Notes under the pieces: model-generated
What the model saw: the letters and a program-made list of their open reading frames with translations, nothing else
The model's database searches: none
What the model was told of the DNA's origin: nothing
Shown: positions 19,735 to 64,000 of the stretch, one piece after another
Layout of the letters: each line of letters starts with the position of its first letter
Position numbering within the stretch: the first letter of the stretch is position 1
Translations under genes and position numbers: made by a program
Assembly: GCA_963691815.1 (NCBI GenBank)
Contig: OY829657.1
Span: forward strand, 5,059,953-5,123,952
Direction: 5' to 3'
Source: Echiichthys vipera
Lineage: Eukaryota; Chordata; Actinopteri; Perciformes; Trachinidae
Length of the DNA: 64,000 nt

Positions 19735-20375
19735 GTCCGTCCTCCACAGAGCTGGGTCTGTCTGACGTTTCTGTCTGTTATAGGGAAGGTTTTCAACGAG
19801 TACGGGGGAATTGTTGGGTCTATGTTAATCTTAAATAAGTCATAGAGTGTGGTCTTTACCTACTCTGTAAAGAGTCCAGTGATTCTCCTGAAGACGCTGG
19901 AGAACCGGGCGGACGTGAACCACATGTTCGGACAAGTCTTTGGAAAAAATCAAGATGTCATCCAGTTACACGAAGGCCGAACGATTCATCATATCATGGA
20001 GAACGTCGTTAACTAACGTCTGACAGACAGCCGGGGCATTAGTTAAACCAAATGGCATAACGAGATACTCAAAGTGTCCGAGAGGAGTGTTGAAGGCGGT
20101 CTTCCATTCGTCCCCCTCCTTTACCCTCACAAGATGATACGCGTTTCGGGGATCTAATTTGGAGAATACTGTTGCCCCATGCAACGGCTTGAACGCGGAA
20201 TTGATCAAAGGTAGGGGGTACTTGTGTGTACTACACCGTACTCTACGGGGGAATTGTTGAGTCTATGTAAACATAAATAAGTCATAGAGTGTGGTCTTTA
20301 CCTACTCTGTAAAGTGTCCTGAGATAACTTTTGTTATGATTTGGCACTTTAAATTAAATTGAATTGAAATAATAT
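19735..20375. mobile_element. Dispersed repeat with a (gaatt)n tail, split by a gypsy fragment
   Basis: The sequence from 'cctccacagagctgggtctg' to 'tactctgtaaag' (19737-19872) is broken, then the part from 'tactctacgggggaattgtt' to 'tgaattgaa' resumes at 20236-20370. The segment 'gggggaattgtt...ctctgtaaag' is present on both sides. An uninterrupted copy of the same repeat is at 27515-27730, which shows that 19873-20235 is an insertion with a flanking duplication. It ends about 30 bp before the mrpl33 promoter sites. Confidence 0.75.
19876..20211 (-). pseudogene. Ty3/gypsy reverse transcriptase fragment
   Basis: Minus-strand translation gives PLPLINSAFKPLHGATVFSK, then LDPRNAYHLVRVKEGDEWKT, AFNTPLGHFEYLVMPFGLTN and APAVCQTLVNDVLHDM, the palm region of Ty3/gypsy reverse transcriptases. 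At the catalytic box the tyrosine codon is replaced by a stop (V-stop-LDDILIFSKDLSEHV), and no gag, protease, RNase H, integrase or LTR is visible. It is a short dead fragment of about 110 codons. Confidence 0.9.
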
Positions 20376-20400
20376 TGTGCTGCTGTTCCTTTAAGGGAAC

Positions 20401-20426
20401 CCGGAAGTGCTTGTCAAACCGGAAGT
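20401..20426 (+). promoter_or_regulatory. Two ETS/GABP-type sites upstream of mrpl33
   Basis: CCGGAAGTG at 20401-20409 and ACCGGAAGT at 20418-20426, in the same orientation, 17 bp apart and about 80-105 bp before the mrpl33 start codon. GABP (NRF-2) sites of this form are well known in promoters of nuclear genes for mitochondrial proteins. No TATA box is evident. The transcription start is inferred to lie just downstream. Confidence 0.7.
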
Positions 20427-20507
20427 CGGACTCCCCAATGTGACTTACCTCAGCGAGCACTGTTATGTTTGAATGCTGTCTTTATCAAGTGCTTTAAAGT
20501 CTGCAAT

Positions 20508-23242
<2,735 letters not shown>

Positions 23243-23830
23243 CATATACGGACGACGTGAACCCGCTGGATACAAACAGACTCTTCCTTTATCGTCATGG
23301 GTGTTTTTTCAGTCAGCGTTTCGGTTTCTCCTGGGCGTCAGAAGGCCTCTACTCTCCCCCCACTGCACCGGTGCAGCACGATGCAAACCTGAGCGTCGAC
23401 AAAATCTTGACTCCCACCATTTTGAGAAGAAACGACGGCTCGTACAGAAACGATGTTACTCACCGAGGCTAGAAAGTGTCATCGATTGTGATTCAGTTCA
23501 GTGTTTTGCAGCCTTATAATGAACCCGGGCACCTGCGATGGAACCATGTGTGAAATATGATCTGTGTGGGCTCATTAAATGGATTAATTGCTAAGTGTTA
23601 AGATGTTTGTCAATTATTAAAATGTTTAAAACGTTTGAGATTGTTCATTGTAAGTAGGCGTGTCATCACGTAGGCACTTTTCATATATAACTGTTGTGTC
23701 GGCAGTCAAGCTGAAAGTCATGAGATCAGCTTTATATTAAAATTAGAGCTGCGAAGATTGATTACTTGTCAACTATTAAAGGAATCTGAAACTATTTTGA
23801 TAAATTAAAAATGTAATCTATTACTCTTAA

Positions 23831-24104
23831 CACCACGGTAATGTGGTGGTCGCTTCACATCAAGGTTCGAATCCCAGCTGGGGCCCTTCTTTGTGGAGTT
23901 TACATGTTCTCCCCGTTGTTTTTTGGGGTGAGGAATCTAAATCACCCGTAGGTGTGAATGGTTGTCTGTCTCTGTTCGTCTCTATGTGTCCTGTGATAGA
24001 CTGGCGTCCTGTCCAGGGTGTACCCCGCCTCACGCCCGATGTCAGCTGGGATCGGCTCCAACCCCCCGCGACCCCGACAGGAACAAGCGGTTGTAAATGA
24101 ATTA
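23831..24104 (+). mobile_element. SINE family A between mrpl33 and rbks
   Basis: Head with 'aatgtggtggtcgc' and B box 'ggttcgaatccc', then a body with a roughly 60-bp internal deletion ('cgttgttttttggggtgagg'), ending 'caagcggttgtaaatgaatt'. It fills part of the 1.2-kb tail-to-tail spacer; the rest is AT-rich and includes the 3' UTRs of both genes. Confidence 0.8.
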
Positions 24105-24459
24105 AATTAATTAATGATTCATAAATTTGAGGTTTTTTTTTTAAAGTTCAATTCTCTAAATCCATCTTAAATGTCAGCATGTTCTGGTTTCTTCACTCTC
24201 TACGACACTCAACTGTAAATATTTAATTTTTCATAATTTTCTGACATTTTACACCAAACAACCAATCGATGAATCAATGGGAATAATCATTCGTTGCAGC
24301 CCTAATTAAAAAAAAACATTGATTACATCCTCAGTAGTTCCCTAATGTTCATTCTCAGATTTGTCAAAAGCAGCTCGTTTCGTGTGACGGTTGTGTTTGG
24401 GCCAATAAGACCCATTCCAGCCCTGGTCCATTAACACCGGTGCCGTCTCGCTGCTGCTC

Positions 24460-56724
<32,265 letters not shown>

Positions 56725-57560
56725 TATCTGATTGAGACACACATTTTTGTTATTTCTATAGCAACGACACTTTCTTGCATTTAAACTGTGTGTTGATGAT
56801 TTAGGAGGTTCTTAAATTCCTCAACATTCGTCCCGATTTCCCAGTAAAACCTATTCATAAACGAAATCCAGAGCACAGTGGACTCCTCGGGGGCATATCA
56901 GGCGAAATATGTAAACTAGTTTCCCCAACAGCCTCCAAACAAAAATCACTTCCTATTATTTATCTCCCACATTAGCATGAGCTCGACTGAAACAAGAAAG
57001 AAGGTAAAAATAGAGCATTCATCGCTGGCTCAGTTGGACAGGTTCCAATCTCATCGGGGGTGGGGGTATTTCAACGCTACACCACGTGAAGGCACCGCAG
57101 CCAAGCAAAGTCTATAATTAATTCAATCCTCGGCTTGTATCGGAGCTAATGCTAGTGTGTTAATCTCCTCAAATCTCTGCCTAGGCAGTAGAAGACTAGA
57201 AAGCCTGGCCGCTGGCTGCAGGATGGCTAAATTCTCTCTCTCCCACATCTCGCAGCATATTGTCTTCCCTCGGCAGGCATGAAAAAGCTCGCCTAGAACC
57301 CTCCACGGCTCCACTGCAGGGGAATATTATGAGATCCACATTGTCCAATAATATCAAACAGCAAGGAACCCTCTTAGATTATTCCCTGTATTGATGCAGA
57401 ATTGTCACGCAGCGGCTGACCAACCTGATGCAGGGTCCGTAGACGCAGCTTAATGGATGTGAATGGATGCATTTAGAGATGATTTCAGTTAGTGACAGTC
57501 ACAGTTTTGGAAATGGACTGATCACAGAACGCTCTTAACCAGGACTTCAGACTTTGATAA

Positions 57561-57856
57561 ATGGACTTGTACTTATATGGCGCCTTTCCAGTCTTCTGAC
57601 TACTCAAGGTGCTTTCACAGTGTTTGTCACATTCACCCATTCACACAGACGTTCACACTGATGGTGGTGGACATCTACAGACCATCTAATCTAACCATTC
57701 ACAGCACATTCACACACCCATGCGCAGCACGGGGAGCAATTCGGGGTTTAGTGTCTTGCCCAAGGACACTTCGACATGAGGACCGGGGGAGGTGGGGATC
57801 AAACCTCCAATCTCTCAATTGGAGGACGACCCACTCCACCGAGCCACAGTCGCCCA
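57561..57856 (-). mobile_element. tRNA-derived SINE, family C
   Basis: On the minus strand: head 'ggcgactgtggctcggtgga', B-box region 'ggaggtttgatcccc', body with 'gtccttgggcaagacac', tail 'ggcgccatataag'. A second copy in opposite orientation is at 58836. Confidence 0.75.
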
Positions 57857-58835
57857 ATACTACACACTCATATACAATATATAAATATAAATATAAAATA
57901 AATATAAATATACAATACTAGAATTAAAGAAAAATACTTGATAACACTTTCAGTACCACGAGAAAAAGAAAAAAAAGTTCTTGGCACATAAAATAGGATT
58001 GTTTTTCTCTTGAATTTTAAATGAACAATCTGCGCACAGTGCTGCTACGGGAGAAAGTCACTCAACACACCGACACACAGTTGATTTTCGTGCCTGTTGT
58101 TTCATCCGTGCACGCCGAGGTTGAAAATGTAATTCTGTGATGTAATGTGCTTTTGTTATTATCAAATACGGCACAAACGGATGGTGGTTACAGGGTACAG
58201 GGAAGAAGAGGGGTATGACAAACACTAGGGTTCTCACATGTTGCCATACTTGTCATTTATTTTATTTTACACAAGCGGTTATTGTGTCGTTTGTTGGTTA
58301 TTGTTTGTTTTGTTGAGCGTTTTAAAAAACAGGATACACAGGAAGGAAGAAAACCTATAGTTCTAGGTACTAAGTCGAGAAGGGGTAGGAATAAATAAGC
58401 TAATGCTCCTTTTCAACATACGGAGGGTTTGAATGACTCGTGCTTCAAGTGTAATTTATTTTTCACATGTTTGAAATAAAGCATTCATTCATTCATTCAC
58501 TCATTTGTTGATATTGTATAATTTTAAACATGTGGTGTTGAAAAAGTGTCATCGTATTGAAACCTTATTTGAAACCGTGTAGTCTGAATACAAATCACCG
58601 TTGTGGGTTAAACAATTTAGACTGAAAAAACAAACGCAAAATGTCATAAACATTGAAAATACTGTTGGAAACATTTTTAAAAACATATTTCTCCTCTGTC
58701 TGGTCGGGCGGTCTCGTCTTAACTACGTAATGATTGTTATCACCATGATATAACATTTCTAATATAATATGTTTGTTTTTAAACGTGCTTTTCAGAAATG
58801 TAGATAATGCTCGTAACAAAAATGTCCTTTAACTC

Positions 58836-59088
58836 TCACTCTCTGTGGAAGAGTGAGTCGTCCTCCATTCGAGAGATTGGTGGTTCGATCCCCACCTGTC
58901 CTTGGGCAAGACACTGAATCCTGAATTGCTCCTCGTGCTTCGCATGGGTGCGTAAATGTGGTGTGAATGGTCAGACTGTGTTGGATTAGCTGGTCTGTAG
59001 ATGTCCACTGCCATCAGTGTGAATGTCTGTGTGAACGGGTGAATGTGACAGACACTGTGAAAGCGCCTTGAGTGGTCAGAAGACTGAT
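58836..59088 (+). mobile_element. tRNA-derived SINE, family C, head-truncated
   Basis: B box 'ggttcgatcccc', then 'cttgggcaagacactgaatc', 'gtctgtagatgtccactgcc' and 'gaaagcgccttgagtggtca'. Confidence 0.75.
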
Positions 59089-59373
59089 TCCACACCTACT
59101 TCATCTCTTTTCTATTCTCTGTGTCATATTTTCCTAACGTTTAAGAATAGTCAAAAGACAACAGTAGGGTGCACATTGAACTAATAAGTCAACCCCTCGC
59201 ATACTTGGGAAGGGGTAAATACATTTTACTGTTGCTGTTTCCAGCAGTTATTTCATTATTCTGACTTATTCTGAATCACCCTCATGAAGGTGGAATTTCC
59301 CCGTTATGAATCAGCCCGATTTACCTCATGTGGAAACACCACTGCTCCTGCTGCACATACTGATATCATTCGT

Positions 59374-59450
59374 ATTCAAGATTCAAGATTCAAGATTCAA
59401 GAAGCTTTGTTTATCCCGAGGGAAATTATTGTGCAAGAGTTTCAATACAA
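59374..59450 (-). mobile_element. Retroelement tail with (TTCAAGA)n
   Basis: Four 'attcaag' units followed by 'gctttgtttatcccgaggga' and 'aattattgtgcaag', resembling SINE/LINE 3' ends of fish read on the minus strand. Confidence 0.5.
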
Positions 59451-60134
59451 AGAAGGGAAAGGATCAGAGTAACAATAAGCTAACGTTAATCAAATCAAAA
59501 TAAAGCTAACGTGAAATAAATCAAGCAATTAACTAAATGTGACAGAGTGCAACAGACATTGTGGTTAAGCGTAGGTTTATATAATATACAACAATACGCA
59601 GCGTGCAGTTTAACTGCATGTTGAAATAAAATAAGTACAAACTAAATAAGTGATAAGGAGCGATAATTGATAACAGTGTTAAAAGTGTAGCAGCATTTCT
59701 GACAGAACTAAGTTACAGTAAGTTACAGTAAAGTACAGTGTAGCAGCATTTTACTGAGATACGTTACAGTAAACCACAGTGAATGCCTTTGTGTTTATCT
59801 TTTATTGATATTTTCCAAGTTAGATTTGTTCTATTTGTACAAGAAAAAAGACATTTCAGATAATATGGAGTAAACAGCAGCCATGCTGGCTTACTGTGCA
59901 AGTAACGTGTCTAAAACGTCACAATATCATAAAAATAGAAATATTAAGGTAACCATAAAACAGTTCTAGTTACATGTTCAGTCAAACATTATTTTCAACT
60001 CTTAAAAACAGAAGAACACTGTAGAATAAATCCCCAAAAAGAGAATAAGCCCCTTAACTTAACTAGACGATCTCTAAAGTATGTAGAGACAAAGTGTTGT
60101 TGAGTAATGCGACAAAAATATGAATAATAATTAC

Positions 60135-60512
60135 CTTGCATTCAAGTGTGTTTTTGCAGAGTAGACAACTCAACATCACCGACCAGCGAGGGTCAAAGGG
60201 CGGAAAGACAACCGCCTGACGCTATAGATGTTGCCGGACACACTCCTGTCACTAAATCCGTGCTTACGCATTTAATTTAGCTTAAAACTACTTTGGTATA
60301 ATTATGTCAAGCAAAATATACTTTCTGATATTTATATATATCCCCAAAACATGGCCAACGAGTGAAAACACTCATTCTGTCAACAGGCGTTATCACAGAC
60401 GGCTAAGTCCGGGGCGGTAAAAAGGACCCAAACAACATATACCGGAAGCTTCGAGTGCACGAAGTAAACATTGGCGTTTATGCTTAAATTATCTGACTTT
60501 CAGCTCTTACAG
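60135..60512. promoter_or_regulatory. Probable bidirectional promoter and 5' exons of rbks and babam2
   Basis: A minus-strand donor GCAAG|gtaatt ends a putative rbks 5' exon at 60135, and a plus-strand donor TTACAG|gtactc ends a putative babam2 5' exon at 60512. The two point away from each other across about 370 bp. An ETS-type site ACCGGAAGC is at 60441-60449. Human RBKS and BABAM2 are also, as I recall, head to head. Transcription starts are not determinable here. A minus-strand ATG at 60176 is in frame through 60135 into ATA-ATG of rbks exon 1 if spliced to 56727. Confidence 0.6.
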
Positions 60513-62018
60513 GTACTCTAACCCACACCGCATGATGTATCTAAATGGGCAATAATGGGAATATTGTTTTTTAGAGTGAGTTTATTGTTTAAATCGTGGT
60601 AATTTGACGCTGCTTTACGTGGAAAGCTAACAAATGGCTAACGCTAACAAGCTTACGAGCAATTACAGTCACGTTACATTCTGACATAAATGTCACAAAC
60701 GGACTCATTTTTCCCCAAAACACCTGAATGTAACAAAACTGTAGGACAAGCTTAGTATATTTTGTATTTCCCGTACAATGTGGACAGTTTACAAGGCAGT
60801 TTATAGTAAATGAACGGGGGGAAAGTGTCATTTTCTACGTTTTGTTTATTAAAACCTCAAACTTTCAGCAATGTTGAGGTGGATACTTTGTCAGTCGGTC
60901 TACTGTTCTCTTTTAAACGTGTTTGATCAAATGTTCTGTTTAACCTACGAATATACATGGTGGTGTAATGTTTAGAGTTAGTTTAATGGTGTTCAACTAA
61001 AGTCTAACTTCTTATCTTTGTTATTAAATGTCGTTTTAACGTTTTATATTTAGCTTTGTGTTTACGGGAGTCACCGGGGAATTAGCCGTGTGCTCCTCTC
61101 GGCGTAAACACTGGGAGCTGCTGGTTGTCCACATTAACATCAATGCTGTCAAAACATCCAGGACCAAACTTCAGTCCTTCACGATAAAATTACACGCGTT
61201 AACAGCTCCAATATATACCCTAAAGTCTTCCTAATTTCCATTTTTAATACAAACCACCACCTGAACTGATGAGGCAAAGCGTCGCCCAAACGTTCGTCCT
61301 GCTTTCTCTCATCAAGGTCACTTTATTTTACTAATTTGACAAATAAATGCCCATTTACAAATATGAAACTTCACTTGTAGATTCTTAGAAGTGTGTACAT
61401 TAATTCTACTTGCACTTCTTAGGGGCTAATACTGGTGATACAGTCCCTATACGTGATGAACGTGCTCGTGTCCTTTGAATCTTTGGTACTATCTCATCTC
61501 ATCTCCAGCCTCTTATCCGGGGTCGGGTCGTGGGGGCAGCAGCTTTAGCAGGGGACCCCAACCTTCCCTAACCGGGCCACATTAACCAGCTCTAACTGGG
61601 GGATCCTGAGGCGTTCCCAGGCCAGTGTGGCGATATAATCTCTCCACCTGGTCCTGGGTCTTCCACGAGTCCTCCTCCCAGCTGGACGAGCCTGGAACAC
61701 CTCCCTAGGGAGGCGCCCAGGGTTCATCCTTACTAGATGCCCGAACCACCTCAACTGGCTCCTTTCAGTTGCGGCTCTACTCCGAGTTCCTCACGGATGC
61801 TGAACTTCTCCCCCTCTCTCTAAGGGAGACTCCAGCCCCCCTCCTGAGAAAACCCATTTCGGCCCCTTGTACCCTAGACCTCGTTCTTTCGGTCATGAAT
61901 CTTCAGTACTAATAGAAGTGTTTTCTGTTAAATGCTGTATTGATACACTGCGTCAAAGTATGTCCGACAATTGTTGCTGTATCTCCACAGAGTCCTTAGA
62001 GTGGGTAAAATGAACAAC
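60513..62018 (+). other. babam2: babam2 intron 1 (inferred)
   Basis: Between the donor after 60512 and the acceptor ccacag at 61990. AT-rich and mostly featureless apart from the antisense LINE 3' end at 61492-61901; the last 28 bases (61991-62018) are the 5' untranslated part of coding exon 1. Confidence 0.6.
61492..61901 (-). mobile_element. Non-LTR retrotransposon 3' end, longest copy
   Basis: The minus strand encodes RWFGHLVRMNPGRLPREVFQ, then ARPAGRRTRGRPRTRWRDYI, ATLAWERLRIPQLELVNVAR, and ends in GATGA repeats. Upstream sequence (to 61901) matches the family less cleanly and has frameshifts. It lies just before the first coding exon of babam2. Confidence 0.85.
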
Positions 62019-62146
62019 ATGTCCCCGGAGGTTGCACTAAACCGGATCTCACCTGAGTTGAGGCCCTTGCTCGTCAGCGTTGTGCGGAACGGTCGTGTCG
62101 GACTCGACTCCACAAACTGTCTCCGTGTCACGGACCTCAAAACTGG
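62019..62146 (+). CDS. babam2: babam2 coding exon 1
   Basis: Acceptor gtatctccacag at 61990, donor ACTGG|gtgagg. 42 codons plus two bases. Confidence 0.93.
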
Positions 62147-63028
62147 GTGAGGGGACGTTCGGGACCATAAGTTCCTCACACTTTATGCATTCAGTATCTA
62201 TTGCACTGCAGTGATGCTGCATTCAAATGATCTGAGAAAGAGGAGTGGAATGTAGGGCGAACCCTGTAGACATGATATTACACACACACACACACACGCA
62301 GTAATTAAACAAAGGCAGCACATTTATTTGGACATTGGACAACATTGGACAATCCCTGTAAAACTGTGGCAGTCTATGCATTGTTCACATCTTATACCAC
62401 CAAAGCTAGGTGCTACAAGTGGATCATTTTAAATGCACCCACATGGTGCAAAGTTACCATTCATTGTTTTTCGTACAGAGCTGTATTTGTCGGAATTTAC
62501 TGATTGTTTACATTTAAAAAAATGGAAATTGTTAACTACATTTTTGACTCTAACTACTAAATGCCTCAGCAGTACACCTTTATTTATTCATTCATAATAA
62601 TAATAATGAAAACAACTAACTAAGGTGCATCATTCAGGCAGCTTGAGGTCTGTCATCTTGGTGAGATGGTATCTTGCTTTAGTGTTTGTATAACATTAAC
62701 AGTGAATAGATTTTTATGGCAGATTGGATGAGATCATTAAAAAAATCATTAAATTGACCTAAGATCAGATTTCAGGGTTAAGTCTGTGCCAAAAAACGGC
62801 CAAGAACACATGTTCGTCAACAGGTCTTAAAGTGACGGATGTGTTCGGCACTAACACAATGTTCAGTCTGAACGTCACAGTCAGAAATATAATGTGGATT
62901 CATTAATCATAAGCCTTAGATTGATTATTTCTTTTGTTGTTTTCCTCCTAGCTGCACATCTCTGACCCCTGGTCCCTGCTGTGATCGCTTCAAACTTCAC
63001 ATCCCCTATGCTGGAGAAACCCTGAAAT
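62019..63028 (+). CDS. babam2: BRISC/BRCA1-A complex member 2 (BRE), first two coding exons, partial
   Basis: CDS 62019-62146 joined to 62952-63028, continuing beyond the window. It encodes MSPEVALNRISPELRPLLVS, VVRNGRVGLDSTNCLRVTDL, KTGCTSLTPGPCCDRFKLHI and PYAGETLK (68 residues), a clear match to the N-terminus of BRE/BABAM2. The full protein is about 380 residues with UEV-like domains, binds BABAM1 (MERIT40) and scaffolds BRCC36-containing K63 deubiquitinase complexes in nucleus and cytoplasm. An in-frame ATG lies three codons upstream at 62010 (MNNMSPEV); I chose 62019 because MSPEVALNRISP is the conserved start. The next exon would begin by completing a TGG codon. Confidence 0.94.
62952..63028 (+). 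CDS. babam2: babam2 coding exon 2
   Basis: Acceptor tttcctcctag, donor AAAT|gtgagt. It completes Gly43 and encodes CTSLTPGPCCDRFKLHIPYA GETLK. Confidence 0.94.
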
Positions 63029-64000
63029 GTGAGTAAATGAGTCATCCTCCCATTTGCAGTCTTTCAGTATATCATTGATGAGTTTTTGTTATTGTTTTTT
63101 TTTTTTTGTTATTTGTTCTTGAGAAAATGTTTTAATGATAGAAATCATTAGTAAACATTGCTTTGCCTTATTGAGTCACAAAGTAGTAGCAGAAGTAGAG
63201 CTAGGGATCAGCTAAGGCTGGTCACAGTCTAGCTAAGATCCAAAACACGTACTTTTTCTGTTTACTTTCATTATAAACTGCAATTGCATGTGTTGTTGCA
63301 TGCAGTCTGCACACTATTGGGACACACTACTTCTTCATAATGTTGCTACTTGAACTTTGACCTTCTTGCTCACATGCAGTGCAATGCATTGTGGGTTAGA
63401 ATAGTCAGAAAAGCATGCTGGCTTGCATACTGCAAAATCCACCTGGATGTAATAGGATATCCTGGTATTGTTGGCATAATGCATTTGACATATTACGTCT
63501 TTGGACACAGAAAATATTTTTCCGACATACACAAATAAAAGTATGTACGGTTATTGGAACGCATGGTTAATATCTGACTTGTCTTTTAGTCTTTATAAAT
63601 ATGTTCCTTGATTGATTTTCAGCAAACACAATTAAGGAGCAGTCACTGATTTAACAATCTAGTCCATTATGATTACATTTTTTTGCTTTTTGTATTGTTT
63701 AGAGCAAATGGTCTTGCACTTTGAAAAAATGCTGAATTAATTTAATTTGTAATGAATCACGTCAATACAACCTTGATCAGTTTTTAGAGAACTGTCTCAC
63801 ATCAGGCTGATTTGAAGATGAGAGGTGGTTTCAGGTCAGCACCAGCTGAAGTCACCAACACCAGTGGAATGAAATCAGCTTATTAAGGGCGCACTCACAC
63901 TGTCCATCCGTCCCGTGCCTCGTGCTTTAGGGTACTTGTCCCCCCCCCTCCAGGCCCGTTTGTACTCACAATACCTGGGCCTCGGCGAATGCTTCTTGCT
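63029..64000 (+). other. babam2: babam2 intron, incomplete
   Basis: No further babam2 exon is visible to the window edge. The last 120 bp ('aagggcgcactcacactgtc' onward) resemble the edge of a dispersed repeat, but there is too little to name it. Confidence 0.7.

Larger units (their letters stand above)
56725..60134 (-). other. rbks: rbks 5' intron or upstream region
   Basis: 3.4 kb between the first coding exon and a splice donor at 60134. It holds two inverted copies of SINE family C, a tail-like repeat at 59374 and AT-rich sequence. If the 60135 donor joins the AG at 56728, this is an intron; otherwise it is the rbks promoter region. Confidence 0.6.

Overview
The window is nuclear DNA of a ray-finned (teleost) fish. 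Three spliced genes, mrpl33, rbks and the start of babam2 (BRE), lie in the same neighbourhood and relative orientation that I recall for the human genome (MRPL33 - RBKS - BABAM2). The introns and spacers are full of fish-type tRNA-derived SINEs, LINE tails, hAT and Tc1 remnants, a Ty3/gypsy fragment and very long CA/GA microsatellites. No prokaryotic gene, operon, CRISPR array or insertion sequence is present.

Region 1 (1-14925) is a tandem array of tRNA genes, all on the minus strand and still running at the left edge. I count 22 full-length tRNA-Ile(AAT) genes, 13 full-length tRNA-Arg(TCG) genes, one full-length chimeric tRNA-Ile pseudogene and 14 decayed tRNA-Ile copies. Long units (Ile + decayed Ile + Arg, about 870 bp) and short units (Ile only, about 375 bp) alternate, and blocks of units have been duplicated again into higher-order repeats (offset 3.37 kb, with a further near-identical copy of the first 1.84 kb). 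Most mature tRNA sequences are identical; the spacers vary more.

Region 2 (14926-20400) is gene-poor and rich in mobile elements: several copies of a tRNA-headed SINE, a 202-bp hAT-type fold-back element with an 8-bp target duplication, a decayed Tc1 transposase, a 47-bp near-perfect palindrome, and a Ty3/gypsy reverse transcriptase fragment lodged in another dispersed repeat.

Region 3 (20401-23600) is mrpl33, four coding exons on the plus strand, encoding the 65-residue mitochondrial ribosomal protein bL33m. Two ETS/GABP-type sites precede it.

Region 4 (24460-56724, perhaps starting near 60.2 kb) is rbks on the minus strand: eight coding exons joining exactly in frame to a 312-residue ribokinase. 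It is tail to tail with mrpl33. Its introns hold nearly all the remaining repeats, including several local duplications.

Region 5 (about 60.1-64 kb) is a probable shared promoter between rbks and babam2, with splice donors leading away from it on both strands, followed by the first two coding exons of babam2. The rest of babam2 lies beyond the right edge. The three genes serve different processes (mitochondrial translation, ribose salvage, BRCA1-A/BRISC complexes); their linkage looks like conserved gene order, not a functional cluster. The most unusual object in the window is the tRNA array.
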